Of a stretch of 7,450 nt of DNA, positions 1 through 7,121 are shown piece by piece. The notes under the pieces are model-generated. The model saw nothing but the letters and a program-made list of their open reading frames with translations. It did no database searches and was not told the origin of the DNA. The DNA lies in contig CM001047.1 in assembly GCA_000183865.1 (NCBI GenBank), positions 2,028,445 to 2,035,894 on the forward strand, given 5' to 3'. Origin of the DNA: Listeria marthii FSL S4-120 (GTDB lineage Bacteria > Bacillota > Bacilli > Lactobacillales > Listeriaceae). A program made the translations under genes and the position numbers. Numbering within the stretch: position 1 is the first letter of the stretch; every line of letters begins with the position of its first letter.

Positions 1-70
1 CTTCTTCTTCATAATATTCTTCCTCTTCATCTAAGAAAAAGAATGACTTAAATTTATTCGATAGTCCCAT
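1..70 (-). CDS. sepF: SepF, cell division protein, N-terminal fragment
   Basis: Only the first 23 codons are in the window; the gene continues beyond the left edge. The start reads MGLSNKFKSFFFLDEEEE and is followed by a run of Glu and Tyr. This matches the SepF layout: a short amphipathic membrane-binding helix, then an acidic linker, with the FtsZ-binding domain further on and not visible here. In Firmicutes SepF binds FtsZ and anchors it to the membrane, partly overlapping in role with FtsA. The ATG lies 3 bases after the ylmE stop, and its ribosome binding site is inside the last ylmE codons, so translation is probably coupled. The position after ftsZ and ylmE is the usual Firmicute context. 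Identity rests on a short fragment plus context. Confidence 0.88.
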   Translation of the reverse strand, partial: MGLSNKFKSFFFLDEEEEYYEEE

Positions 71-73
71 TTG

Positions 74-763
74 TTACACCTCCATATTATCGTCACTCAC
101 CAAAGCTCTTCCTACTCGTATAAATGTTGCACCTTCTGTAATCGCAATTCCGTAGTCATTTGTCATCCCCATAGATAACTCTGTACATGGAATGTTTTTT
201 AACTGAAGCGCATGAATTTCTTGCTGCAATTGCTTTAACTCATGAAATACGTGATGCAGCTCTATGTCGCTATTAGTAATTGGTGCCATTGTCATTAAAC
301 CAACAATCTCAATGAACGTAAAATCCGCTTCTTGTAAAAAAGATAGCGCCTCTTCTTTCGAAAAACCATGCTTGCTTTCTTCACCAGAAATATTTACTTG
401 CAGAAAACATTTAACTGATTTAGTAGCGCGCTTTTCGATTTCCTTTGCAAGCGATGATCGGTCAAGCGAGTGCAAATAATCGATTTTTGGTAATACATCT
501 TTTACTTTACGCGTTTGCAAAGAGCCAATGTAATGCCAACAAATGTCGTCTTTATCTGCAAGTGCTACTGTTTTTTCTAGGAAAACATCGGCACGATTTT
601 CACCAAAGTGACGAATACCTAAATCATAAAGCTCCGTGATTCCAGCAACATCGATCGTTTTTGTAACAGCTACTAACGTTACATCTTTCGGCTCGCGATT
701 ACTTTCTTCACAGGCGTGCTCGATTTGTGCCGTTACTTTTTCTAAATTAGCTTGTTTTGTCAT
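74..763 (-). CDS. ylmE: YlmE, YggS/PROSC-family PLP-binding protein
   Basis: A 229-residue protein of the YggS/PLPBP family, single-domain TIM-barrel proteins that bind pyridoxal phosphate without a known catalytic reaction and affect PLP and amino-acid homeostasis. Visible motifs: VAVTKT at 31-36 with the PLP lysine K35; HFGENR at 52-57; WHYIGSLQTRK at 76-86; GLMTMAP in the middle; SMGMTND at 197-203; and the phosphate-binding RVGRA at 216-220. Residue 85 is Arg where many YggS proteins have Asn; as I recall, the sepF-linked Firmicute YlmE group also has Arg here. Length is normal. The ATG is preceded by AAGGTGAT at good spacing. It lies between ftsZ and sepF as in other Firmicutes; a direct role in division is not established by this sequence. 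Confidence 0.93.
   Translation of the reverse strand: MTKQANLEKVTAQIEHACEESNREPKDVTLVAVTKTIDVAGITELYDLGIRHFGENRADVFLEKTVALADKDDICWHYIGSLQTRKVKDVLPKIDYLHSLDRSSLAKEIEKRATKSVKCFLQVNISGEESKHGFSKEEALSFLQEADFTFIEIVGLMTMAPITNSDIELHHVFHELKQLQQEIHALQLKNIPCTELSMGMTNDYGIAITEGATFIRVGRALVSDDNMEV
77..83 (-). promoter_or_regulatory. sepF ribosome binding site inside the ylmE 3' end
   Basis: The minus strand reads GGAGGTG, then TAACAA, then the sepF ATG. The GGAGGTG also encodes the final Glu-Val of YlmE, and the TAA is the ylmE stop. Ribosomes ending ylmE therefore finish on the sepF initiation site, which suggests translational coupling. Confidence 0.85.
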
Positions 764-813
764 TTTTAATCACCTTATATAATTCCCGAAGCGCTTTATT
801 TAAAACACTTCTT

Positions 814-843
814 GTTATAATCAGATACCCGGTCACTTGGCAA
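814..843 (-). promoter_or_regulatory. Candidate sigma-A promoter upstream of ylmE
   Basis: On the minus strand TTGCCA (838-843, 5/6 match to the -35 consensus) is followed after 18 bases by TATAAC (814-819, 5/6 match to the -10 consensus). Initiation would be near 807, giving a leader of about 45 bases before the ylmE ATG. The -35 box overlaps the loop and 3' arm of the adjacent hairpin. In AT-rich DNA such matches are common, so this is only a candidate for separate expression of ylmE-sepF. Confidence 0.35.
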
Positions 844-863
844 AGCTTCAAAAGTGGCCGGGT
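827..863 (-). other. GC-rich stem-loop after ftsZ
   Basis: Arms at 852-863 and 827-838 give a 12-base stem with a single C-A mismatch and a 13-base loop that contains AAGCTT. It begins 18 bases after the ftsZ stop. On the minus strand the 3' side continues ATCTGATTATAAC, with no U-run, so it is not a canonical intrinsic terminator. It could protect the 3' end of ftsZ mRNA, mark a processing site, or weakly attenuate transcription. A smaller 6-base stem with one G-U pair (arms 806-811 and 788-793) follows it. Confidence 0.6.
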
Positions 864-881
864 GAATTTGTGTTATAAGTA

Positions 882-2054
882 TTATCCGCGACGATTACGG
901 TTACGGATGAATGCTGGTACATCAACATCTGAACTATTTTGTTGTGGTTCAGCTTGTTGTTCATGAACAGGTGCATTTGCTTGTTGTGGTGCGTTTTGCG
1001 CGTAATCATTTTGTTGTTCGTCTTGTACAGCATAGTTAGGACGATTTACTTGAATAGATTGATTTGGACGGCGATTTGCTTGCGCTTGTTGTGCTTGCTT
1101 CTCTTCGTCAAAACCTGTTGCGATAACAGTAACAATTAATTCGTCTTGTAATTCGTCGTTAATAACAGAACCGAAAATCATGTTTACATCTTCGTCAGAT
1201 GCGCTAGATACGATTTCTGCTGCTTCTTGTACTTCATAAAGGCTAAGGTTAGATCCACCAGTAATATTCATTAGGACCCCTTTTGCTCCGTCAACGGAAG
1301 TTTCAAGAAGTGGAGAAGAAATGGCTTTTTTCGCAGCTTCGGCAGCACGGTTTTCACCAGTTGCGATACCGATTCCCATAAGTGCAGAACCACGATTAGT
1401 CATAATTGTTTTTACATCGGCAAAGTCTAAGTTAATTAAACCAGGAACGGCAATCAAATCAGAAATCCCTTGTACACCTTGACGTAAAACATTATCTGCT
1501 TCACGGAAAGCTTCAAGCATTGGTGTATTTTTATCAACAATTTGAAGTAAACGGTCGTTAGGAATCACGATTAGCGTGTCTACTGCTTCTTTCATTGCTT
1601 CTGATCCAGCTAGGGCCTGTTTTGTACGTTTTGGTCCTTCAAAACCGAATGGTCGTGTGACAACACCAACAGTTAGCGCGCCCATTTCTTTTGCGATTTG
1701 AGCGATAACAGGTGCAGCACCAGTTCCAGTTCCGCCGCCCATTCCAGCAGTTACGAATACCATATCAGAGCCTTTTAAAGCTTCTTCAATTTGTTCGCGG
1801 CTTTCTTCTGCTGCTTTTTTACCAATTTCAGGTACAGCACCCGCGCCTAGACCACGCGTTAATTTTGTACCGATTTGTAGTTTTGTTTCTGCTTTTGCTA
1901 AGTTAAGTGCTTGAGCGTCTGTATTAACGGAGATAAATTCTACCCCTTGAACACCATGCTCAATCATACGGTTTACAGCGTTATTACCGCCGCCGCCAAC
2001 ACCGATTACTTTAATTGTTGCCAAACTTTCTGAACTAGTGTCAAATTCTAACAT
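882..2054 (-). CDS. ftsZ: FtsZ, tubulin-like division GTPase
   Basis: A 390-residue FtsZ of normal length. It polymerises with GTP into the ring at midcell that recruits the divisome. Visible features: [13 protein letters not shown] near 18-30 in the nucleotide-binding fold; the tubulin signature GGGTGTG at 106-112; EGPKR at 139-143; the T7 loop NLDFAD at 208-213, with the Asp residues needed for GTP hydrolysis across the subunit interface; and [11 protein letters not shown] just after it. A Gln/Asn/Ala-rich, probably disordered linker covers about 316-375. The conserved tail [12 protein letters not shown] ends the protein and is the docking site for FtsA, SepF and other partners. The ATG is preceded by TAGGAGGC at ideal spacing. 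The gene follows ftsA after 66 bases. All key residues are intact. Confidence 0.98.
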   Translation of the reverse strand: MLEFDTSSESLATIKVIGVGGGGNNAVNRMIEHGVQGVEFISVNTDAQALNLAKAETKLQIGTKLTRGLGAGAVPEIGKKAAEESREQIEEALKGSDMVFVTAGMGGGTGTGAAPVIAQIAKEMGALTVGVVTRPFGFEGPKRTKQALAGSEAMKEAVDTLIVIPNDRLLQIVDKNTPMLEAFREADNVLRQGVQGISDLIAVPGLINLDFADVKTIMTNRGSALMGIGIATGENRAAEAAKKAISSPLLETSVDGAKGVLMNITGGSNLSLYEVQEAAEIVSSASDEDVNMIFGSVINDELQDELIVTVIATGFDEEKQAQQAQANRRPNQSIQVNRPNYAVQDEQQNDYAQNAPQQANAPVHEQQAEPQQNSSDVDVPAFIRNRNRRG

Positions 2055-2120
2055 ATTATTGCCTCCTATTTGCCGATTTATACGATACGATTTTCTTGCT
2101 GATATACCAGCTATTCGCTT
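2055..2120 (-). other. ftsA-ftsZ intergenic spacer
   Basis: A 66-base spacer. On the minus strand it holds a small 4 to 5 base-pair stem (GCTG...CAGC) just after ftsA, a tandem TCGTA TCGTA, a TATAAA -10-like box without a convincing -35, and the ftsZ ribosome binding site. There is no terminator, so ftsA and ftsZ are expected to share a transcript. Confidence 0.6.
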
Positions 2121-3401
2121 TTATTCAAAAAATGCGCCGAAAAAATTCTTCATTTTCGTTGATACTTTTTCGTCATCTGATTTCTTTTGTTTTGGTTTAG
2201 CTTGTTTTTGTTTTGGTGCTTCGTCGTCGTAACGAGGTTCGCTTGCAGTCGAGCTTACATCGCGTCCTTCTAACTCAGCCATTTGGTAAGCGTATTTAAT
2301 TAAGCCTACTGCGGTTGTAAAGGATGGTTCACGAACACCAATATAATCAGGAATCGCTAGTCTAACGTGTGCTGCTAATGTTTTTCCAGCCAAATCAATT
2401 GCGCCCGGAATAGCCATCGAGCCACCAGTTAGTACATAACCTCCTGGAAGATGCGTTTTGCCAACTCGTGTTAGTTCTTCTACTACTAATTGGAAAATTT
2501 CTTCCATACGCGCTTCGATAATATCTGCTACTTCCACTTGTGTAAAATGTTGTTTTTGGTCGCTGCCGATAACATCAATAGCAAAAACTTCATCTGGAGA
2601 AGCATCATCATAAAATGCGTAACCGTGCTCTAATTTAACGCGGTCTGCATTGGCAGTTGATGTGTTAAGTCCAAGTGATAAGTCTTTCGTGATATTGTCT
2701 CCACCAACTGGAATAACACCAGTATACGTTAGTCGTCCTTGTTCAAACACGCTAACCGTTGTCGTTCCTGCGCCAACATTCACGAGTGCCGTTCCAAATT
2801 CCTTATCATCTTCTGATAAAGAAATCGATGCTTCGGCAAGTGGTTGTAAAGCAATATCAGAAATTTCAAGTCCTGCACGTTCCACACAACGTAATGTATT
2901 ATGTAAAATTGTTTTTGAACCAGTAATTAATGTGCCTTCCATTTCTAAACGTACGCCAATCATTCCGCGTGGATCTGTAATCCCAGTTAGTCCATCCACA
3001 ACAAATTGATCTGGAATGGTATTAATAATTTCTCTTTCAGGAGATAGAGGAACAACCTGAGCGGCATCCAATACATTCCAGACATCTTCATCTGCAATTT
3101 CACGGTTTTCGCTACCTACTGCCACAATTCCTCGGCAAGCCTCTAAATGTACCTGATTGGATACTACCCCAACGATTACTTGAGAGATTTCTACGCCAAC
3201 CATTCTTTCTGCTTGTTCAATTGCCTTTTTGATGGATTCTACAGTCTTGTCTATGTCGATAATAATCCCTTTTTTGATTCCGGAAGATTCGACATTCCCA
3301 ACACCGATAATATTGAGTCTATCGTCAGCCATTTCTGCGATGATTACTTTCACAGAAGCTGTTCCAATGTCTAAACTTACATAAATTTCGCTATCACCCA
3401 T
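2121..3401 (-). CDS. ftsA: FtsA, actin-like membrane anchor for FtsZ
   Basis: A 426-residue FtsA, an actin-fold ATP-binding protein that tethers FtsZ to the membrane and recruits later divisome proteins. Visible features: phosphate-1 motif SLDIGTASVK at 9-18; the FtsA-specific 1C region roughly 84-162; phosphate-2 motif VNVGAGTTTVSV at 207-218; adenosine motif GGYVLTGGSMAIPGA at 320-334. A charged Lys/Gln/Asp-rich linker at about 380-411 leads to the C-terminal amphipathic helix TKMKNFFGAFFE, the expected membrane-targeting sequence. The ATG is preceded by AAGGAGGTG at good spacing. The 365-base gap upstream may hold its own promoter, as B. subtilis has promoters directly before ftsA. Length and motifs are normal. 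Confidence 0.97.
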   Translation of the reverse strand: MGDSEIYVSLDIGTASVKVIIAEMADDRLNIIGVGNVESSGIKKGIIIDIDKTVESIKKAIEQAERMVGVEISQVIVGVVSNQVHLEACRGIVAVGSENREIADEDVWNVLDAAQVVPLSPEREIINTIPDQFVVDGLTGITDPRGMIGVRLEMEGTLITGSKTILHNTLRCVERAGLEISDIALQPLAEASISLSEDDKEFGTALVNVGAGTTTVSVFEQGRLTYTGVIPVGGDNITKDLSLGLNTSTANADRVKLEHGYAFYDDASPDEVFAIDVIGSDQKQHFTQVEVADIIEARMEEIFQLVVEELTRVGKTHLPGGYVLTGGSMAIPGAIDLAGKTLAAHVRLAIPDYIGVREPSFTTAVGLIKYAYQMAELEGRDVSSTASEPRYDDEAPKQKQAKPKQKKSDDEKVSTKMKNFFGAFFE

Positions 3402-3457
3402 TTATCGGCACCTCCTTTTATTCTAGTCATTTAAGATTTATTTATTTCATTTTTTAT

Positions 3458-3479
3458 ACCGAGCAAAAGCCGGTTTTTT
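3458..3479 (+). terminator. Terminator-like hairpin facing the plus strand
   Basis: On the plus strand ACCG, a bulged A, GC, the loop AAAA, then GC and CGGT form a 6-pair stem followed by T at 3474-3479. This is the shape of a short intrinsic terminator for rightward transcription, although every gene here is transcribed leftward. Read on the minus strand, the same hairpin has the A-run upstream and no U-run after it, so it should not stop ftsA transcription. It could end an antisense RNA that crosses ftsA. The stem is short, so a chance match is possible. Confidence 0.4.
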
Positions 3480-3617
3480 AACTTGCTTGAAAAAGCTATG
3501 AAACTTCTTTATTTTTATGGCGTCAGTGTAGAATGATTGCCCATTCTGCCTAACATACAAAATCACTTATTTACAGTCTACACTAAGAAAGAAGGTAATA
3601 AAAGCACAAAGAACAAT

Positions 3618-3744
3618 TTTTGGCAAATTCTTAGGATATTTTTTTCATTTTATTCAAAAAGCGAACAAGTGTTGGTATCCCTTGGTCTGAGGTCACCATT
3701 TTGTTACCTTTTTGAAACATCTGTTACCTATAAATTTGCCAAAA
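3618..3744. repeat. Perfect 12-base inverted repeat with 103-base interior
   Basis: The plus strand has TTTTGGCAAATT at 3618-3629 and its exact complement AATTTGCCAAAA at 3733-3744. In RNA the arms could pair and enclose the small ORF; in DNA they could be two copies of a binding site in opposite orientations. No target-site duplication lies directly outside the arms. Confidence 0.65.
3631..3720 (-). CDS. Possible 29-codon small ORF in the ftsA leader
   Basis: An ATG-started ORF on the coding strand, beginning MFQKGNKMVTSDQG and ending NKMKKIS before TAA. Upstream is ATAGGTAACAG, a modest ribosome binding site. No family is recognised; the peptide is basic and has no clear membrane segment. 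It lies wholly between the arms of a perfect 12-base inverted repeat. An ORF this short can occur by chance, so real translation is uncertain; a leader-peptide role for ftsA is only a hypothesis. Confidence 0.2.
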   Translation of the reverse strand: MFQKGNKMVTSDQGIPTLVRFLNKMKKIS

Positions 3745-3766
3745 GTTAGCACGAAGAATGATTGTA

Positions 3767-4567
3767 TTATTGGTTTGATTTTTTCTCTTCTTCGGCTGCT
3801 TTTTTCTCAGCATTTTGTTGATAATAACTTTGGAAATAAGAACCAACTTCGATGTCAATAACACCTTTTTGACCATTTGCTAGTTGCGCGACGATGGCTG
3901 GATAGTGTTGCATCTTTTCTGCAAAAGTACTGATGTCTGCGGAAACCTGGTTGCCATCATTCATATATAATTCGATATGGCTTTTGTCGCTATCTGTTGG
4001 ACTATAAATCACTTCCGAAATGGAGCTAACGACCTCTTTTGGTAATTTATTAATTTGTTGTACCATTTTTTCGAGGGTTTTGCCGTTTTCAAAGTTTTGG
4101 AAGAGCAAATCATTACCGATAGGAAATTGGCGCGGTTGATCCGTTAGCATAATACCACTTTCAAGCACATCGTAGTATTTTCCGTCCTTTTGTTGATAGC
4201 CGATTGTTTTAAATTCGGTAATGTTTATTTGGACATCATTTAAACCATCTTTAGAAACGGTCGCATCTTTAATGAGCGTATTTTTCTTAAGTGTATCTTC
4301 GGTTTTACCATTTCTTATACCGATAACAAACTCACCAATTCTAAGTCCACTTTCTTTTCGTACTTCATTTTCAGTAAGTTGTTTATTGCCACTTACAGTA
4401 ATTTTATCCAACTTACTTAGTGGTGATAGAAAATAAAGCGTAATAGCTATCAAAATCGCAAAAATTCCGATTAAAATGGCTAGATGTCGTACTAATTTTT
4501 TTTTGCGGTATTTTTTAAGTTCTGGAATACGATTTTCAATAGAAATCACTCGTTTATTCTCTGCCAT
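3767..4567 (-). CDS. divIB: DivIB/FtsQ, membrane divisome protein
   Basis: A 266-residue bitopic membrane protein of the FtsQ/DivIB family, which works with FtsL and DivIC in the division-site complex that controls septal peptidoglycan synthesis. Visible layout: a basic cytoplasmic N-terminus at 1-28 with RKKKLVR just before the membrane; one transmembrane helix at about 29-47; a POTRA domain at about 52-120, starting LDKITVSGNKQLTENEV; a beta domain to about 245; and a charged tail KKAAEEEKKSNQ typical of the short gamma tail of Gram-positive DivIB. The ATG is preceded by AAAGGAGCG at good spacing. It starts 22 bases after murG, so it is almost certainly in the same transcript. Low primary conservation is usual for this family; topology and context support the call. 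Confidence 0.95.
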   Translation of the reverse strand: MAENKRVISIENRIPELKKYRKKKLVRHLAILIGIFAILIAITLYFLSPLSKLDKITVSGNKQLTENEVRKESGLRIGEFVIGIRNGKTEDTLKKNTLIKDATVSKDGLNDVQINITEFKTIGYQQKDGKYYDVLESGIMLTDQPRQFPIGNDLLFQNFENGKTLEKMVQQINKLPKEVVSSISEVIYSPTDSDKSHIELYMNDGNQVSADISTFAEKMQHYPAIVAQLANGQKGVIDIEVGSYFQSYYQQNAEKKAAEEEKKSNQ

Positions 4568-4589
4568 TTTATTCGCTCCTTTCTGCGAT

Positions 4590-5681
4590 TTATTTCATAA
4601 TACTTAGTACAGCTTCCACTAATTTCGCGGCTGCATCAGGGCGTCCCATCTGCTTGGCGCTTAGTTTCATGCTGTTTAATTTTGCTTCGTCATTCAAAAT
4701 GGAATCAACGGTCGCCATTAAATCGGTAGTTTTTAACTCTGCTTCTGTAATTACGATTGCTGCATTATTTTTTTCTAATGCACGCGCGTTGTTTTCTTGA
4801 TGATTCGCTGTTACGTAAGGACTTGGTATCAAAATACTTGGTACTCCAAGCGCTGTCAGTTCTGCGAGTGTTGTCGCTCCTGCTCTTGAAACAACCAATG
4901 TCACCGCGTTTAAAATTTTCGGCATATCATAAATAAATGGTTGAACGCTAATATGATTGCTTAAATGTAGCTCGGCTAAAGCATCTTTTATTTTTTCATA
5001 ATGTACTTCACCGGTTACATAAAGCAATTGAAAATCACGATTGTTCCATTCTGGTAAAATGGCCTCGACTGCTTCGTTCACGCCGCGCGCTCCTCGACTA
5101 CCTCCAAAAACAAGGACAGTTGGCTTTCCGGAAACAAGTCCATATGCCTCAAGCGCACCTTCTGAGTCAACTCCAACTACTTCTGAAGCACGTGGATTCC
5201 CAGTAAAAACGATTTTTTCTGATGCAAAAGAATCGCTTACTTCTTCAAAACAAATCGCTACTTTATCGGTGTAACGGCTTAAAAATTTATTCGTTAAGCC
5301 AGCAACACTATTTTGTTCATGGATTAAAGTAGGAATTTTTAATTTTGCCGCTGCGTAAACAACTGGGCCACAAACATATCCACCTGTACCGATAACTACA
5401 TCGGGCTTAAAATCGCGTAAAATCTGTTTGCTTCTTTTAGCCCCGCTCAAAAAGCGCATGACCGTTTTAATATTTTCGACAGATAAGGAACGTTTAAAAC
5501 CAGTAATTTCAATGGCTTCAAAAGGAATGCCTTCGCGTTTAACGATACCTGCTTCTAATCCTTTTTCAGTTCCAATATATAAGAACTCCGCTTCTGGATA
5601 TACTTTTTTTAATTCTCTGATGAAGGCAAGCGCTGGATAAACATGTCCACCAGTACCGCCACCACTTATTGCTACTTTCAT
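4590..5681 (-). CDS. murG: MurG, lipid II-forming GlcNAc transferase
   Basis: A 363-residue GT28-type GT-B glycosyltransferase. On the inner face of the membrane it moves GlcNAc from UDP-GlcNAc to lipid I, making lipid II. Visible motifs: GGGTGGH at 7-13; GTGGYVCGP at 98-106; HEQN at 121-124; GNPR at 161-164; GGSRGA at 193-198, where many family members read GGSQGA; and the UDP-GlcNAc-binding stretch [11 protein letters not shown] at 265-275 followed by HQENNA at 294-299. Length is normal. The ATG overlaps the murD stop as ATGA, and the ribosome binding site GAGGTGG is inside the murD coding end, so the two are likely translationally coupled. No odd or missing residues were noticed. Confidence 0.98.
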   Translation of the reverse strand: MKVAISGGGTGGHVYPALAFIRELKKVYPEAEFLYIGTEKGLEAGIVKREGIPFEAIEITGFKRSLSVENIKTVMRFLSGAKRSKQILRDFKPDVVIGTGGYVCGPVVYAAAKLKIPTLIHEQNSVAGLTNKFLSRYTDKVAICFEEVSDSFASEKIVFTGNPRASEVVGVDSEGALEAYGLVSGKPTVLVFGGSRGARGVNEAVEAILPEWNNRDFQLLYVTGEVHYEKIKDALAELHLSNHISVQPFIYDMPKILNAVTLVVSRAGATTLAELTALGVPSILIPSPYVTANHQENNARALEKNNAAIVITEAELKTTDLMATVDSILNDEAKLNSMKLSAKQMGRPDAAAKLVEAVLSIMK

Positions 5682-7045
5682 TTTTCCACCTCTTCTATTA
5701 GCTCGCTGATCGCATCCATGTAAGCATTCCCGCGAACTTCAAATGTCCGGTATTGATCCCAACTCGCACATGCTGGTGAAAGTAAGATAATATCTCCTGG
5801 TGCAGATTCACGATACGCAACTGGAACAGCCGCCTCAACATCATCGACATAATGCACTTCAATACCTGCAATTTTCCCAACGCGGCCAATTTTATCCGCT
5901 GTTTCGCCGAAGACTATTAAAGATTTTACATTTTTGAAAAATGGTAGTAATTCATCGAACGAATTACCGCGGTCTAATCCGCCAGCTAATAAAACAACTG
6001 GATTTTTAAACCCTTTTAATGCGCTTTGTGTTGCAAGAATATTGGTTGCTTTGGAGTCGTTATAGAACTTGCGACCTTGCCATTCGACAACAAATTGCGT
6101 CCGATGTTCTACGCCTTTAAATGTTTCTAAAACACGCATGATTTCTTCATTTGAAACGCCTAATGTCTTCGCTACAGCGACGGATGCAAGAACGTTTTCT
6201 AGGTTATGCTCTCCAGGAAGTAAAATATTATCGCGTGCGCCAATCACTTCATCGTTGAACATAATATTTCCATTTTGTACGTAGCTGCCTTGCCCTAAAC
6301 GTTGCGTTGTTGAAAATGGAATAACTTGTGCTTTTGTTTGTTTTGTTAGGTTTTTCAGCTCTTCTTGATCCCAGTTAATTACTAGGAAATCATCGGCTGT
6401 TTGATTTTTTTGGATGTGCCATTTTGCTTGCACGTATTCACTACGGTCTGTATGGTAATCTAAATGCGCTTCATAAATATTCGTGATTACCGAAATGTGC
6501 GGCTTGAATGTTTCTACGCCCATTAATTGGAACGAAGATAATTCCATCGAAATATATTGATCACTTGTCGCATTTTCAGCAACAGCGGATGCTGGAAAAC
6601 CAATGTTTCCTGCTAGTAAAGAACTATTTTCTTTATGTGCATTTAACATATGGTGAATAATCGTTGTTGTCGTTGTTTTACCATTTGTTCCTGTGATTCC
6701 GACAATAGGTGCCTCAGAAATTTGGTATGCTAATTCCACTTCTGTGATGACTGGAATTTTTAGTTTTAACGCTTTTTCAATCATTGGGTTGTTGTATGGA
6801 ATTCCAGGGTTTTTTATTACAAGCTCAAATCCCTCATCCAAAAGTTCAATCGGGTGCGAACCGCAAATGACTTTAATTCCTTGTTCAAGCAAGCCTTGTG
6901 CTTCTGGATTTTCGCTAAAAGGCTTTTGGTCGTTAACTGTAACAAACGCTCCCAGTTTATGCATAATTGTTGCCGCGCTAACACCACTTCTTGCAAGACC
7001 CAAGACAAGCACTTTTTTGTGATGGTACATTTCAATTTTTTTCAT
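5678..7045 (-). CDS. murD: MurD, UDP-MurNAc-L-Ala:D-Glu ligase
   Basis: A cytoplasmic Mur ligase that adds D-glutamate to UDP-MurNAc-L-alanine using ATP. With the chosen start it is 455 residues. Visible features: an N-terminal Rossmann-like part with [16 protein letters not shown]; the ATP-binding loop GITGTNGKT at 116-124; HLDYH near 194-198, followed by the probable carbamylated lysine K208 in the AKW motif; [11 protein letters not shown] at 314-324 and NDSKATN at 329-335; and [11 protein letters not shown] at 422-432. An in-frame ATG 18 bases upstream (7061-7063) would add MGEPKE, but it has no ribosome binding site. The 7045 start has GGGGGA 10 to 11 bases upstream and matches the usual length and the MKK opening I recall for Listeria MurD. 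The gene overlaps murG by 4 bases. Confidence 0.96.
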   Translation of the reverse strand: MKKIEMYHHKKVLVLGLARSGVSAATIMHKLGAFVTVNDQKPFSENPEAQGLLEQGIKVICGSHPIELLDEGFELVIKNPGIPYNNPMIEKALKLKIPVITEVELAYQISEAPIVGITGTNGKTTTTTIIHHMLNAHKENSSLLAGNIGFPASAVAENATSDQYISMELSSFQLMGVETFKPHISVITNIYEAHLDYHTDRSEYVQAKWHIQKNQTADDFLVINWDQEELKNLTKQTKAQVIPFSTTQRLGQGSYVQNGNIMFNDEVIGARDNILLPGEHNLENVLASVAVAKTLGVSNEEIMRVLETFKGVEHRTQFVVEWQGRKFYNDSKATNILATQSALKGFKNPVVLLAGGLDRGNSFDELLPFFKNVKSLIVFGETADKIGRVGKIAGIEVHYVDDVEAAVPVAYRESAPGDIILLSPACASWDQYRTFEVRGNAYMDAISELIEEVEK

Positions 7046-7055
7046 TTCCTTTGGT

Positions 7056-7061
7056 TCCCCC
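7056..7061 (-). promoter_or_regulatory. Ribosome binding site that decides the murD start
   Basis: The minus strand reads GGGGGA, then 10 bases, then the ATG at 7043-7045. The alternative ATG at 7061-7063 overlaps this site and has only AT-rich sequence before it. A second purine run, AAAGG at 7048-7052, is too close to the chosen ATG to serve it. GGGGG is less ideal than the GGAGG used by the other genes here. Confidence 0.55.
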
Positions 7062-7074
7062 ATTTATATCAAAA

Positions 7075-7121
7075 TTGGCGGTCGCATTTATGAGATTCAT
7101 AAAAACGACGGAAAGCGCCAA
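7075..7121 (-). other. Long imperfect hairpin between mraY and murD
   Basis: Outer arms TTGGCG and CGCCAA (7116-7121 and 7075-7080) pair perfectly. Inner 13-base arms (7097-7109 and 7081-7093) pair with one G-U and one U-U mismatch around a 3-base loop. A 6-base bulge (7110-7115) lies on one side. On the minus strand the 3' arm is followed by TTTTGATAT, a weak U-run. It could be a weak terminator or attenuator, a processing site, or a structure affecting murD initiation, as it ends about 30 bases before the murD ATG. Confidence 0.6.

Larger units (their letters stand above)
3530..3764. repeat. 10-base direct repeat flanking the gap interior
   Basis: AGAATGATTG occurs at 3530-3539 and again at 3755-3764 on the plus strand, 225 bases apart start to start. 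The second copy lies just 3' of the divIB stop. The first copy also contributes to a small hairpin (arms 3530-3535 and 3542-3547) and overlaps an 8-base inverted repeat (3525-3532 and 3577-3584). Confidence 0.5.
3402..3766. other. 365-base divIB-ftsA intergenic region
   Basis: The longest non-coding stretch in the window. It holds the ftsA ribosome binding site, a terminator-like hairpin facing the plus strand, a perfect 12-base inverted repeat (3618-3629 and 3733-3744), a 10-base direct repeat (3530-3539 and 3755-3764), smaller hairpins, and a 29-codon minus-strand ORF. Only weak sigma-A-like candidates are seen on the minus strand, for example TATAAA at 3452-3457 with a poor TTAAAA -35. B. 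subtilis carries ylxW, ylxX and sbp in this position; no readable trace of these proteins is seen here. Confidence 0.7.

Noticed and set aside
827..863. Intrinsic terminator after ftsZ
   Set aside because: The stem is good, but neither strand has a T-run after it, so it is listed only as a stem-loop.
2650..3009. 119-codon plus-strand ORF opposite ftsA
   Set aside because: It is wholly antisense to the conserved middle of ftsA, has no recognised domain, and its composition follows from the ftsA codons.
3561..3585. Possible WalR-type box near ftsA (TGTAGA and TGTAAA on the minus strand)
   Set aside because: The two half-sites start 7 bases apart rather than the 11 expected for the WalR consensus, and the first one deviates from it.
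3650..3720. T-box or other known riboswitch in the ftsA leader
   Set aside because: GGTGACC and nearby words recall parts of such leaders, but the T-box core sequence and an antiterminator-terminator pair are absent.
3537..3749. 70-codon plus-strand ORF filling much of the divIB-ftsA gap
   Set aside because: It needs a TTG start, has no ribosome binding site, resembles no family I know, and is on the opposite strand from all genes.
3530..3764. Small transposable element in the divIB-ftsA gap
   Set aside because: There are direct and inverted repeats, but they do not combine into matching terminal inverted repeats with adjoining target duplications.
6693..7022. 109-codon plus-strand ORF opposite murD
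   Set aside because: It is antisense to the conserved MurD N-terminal and ATP-loop coding region, with no recognisable family.
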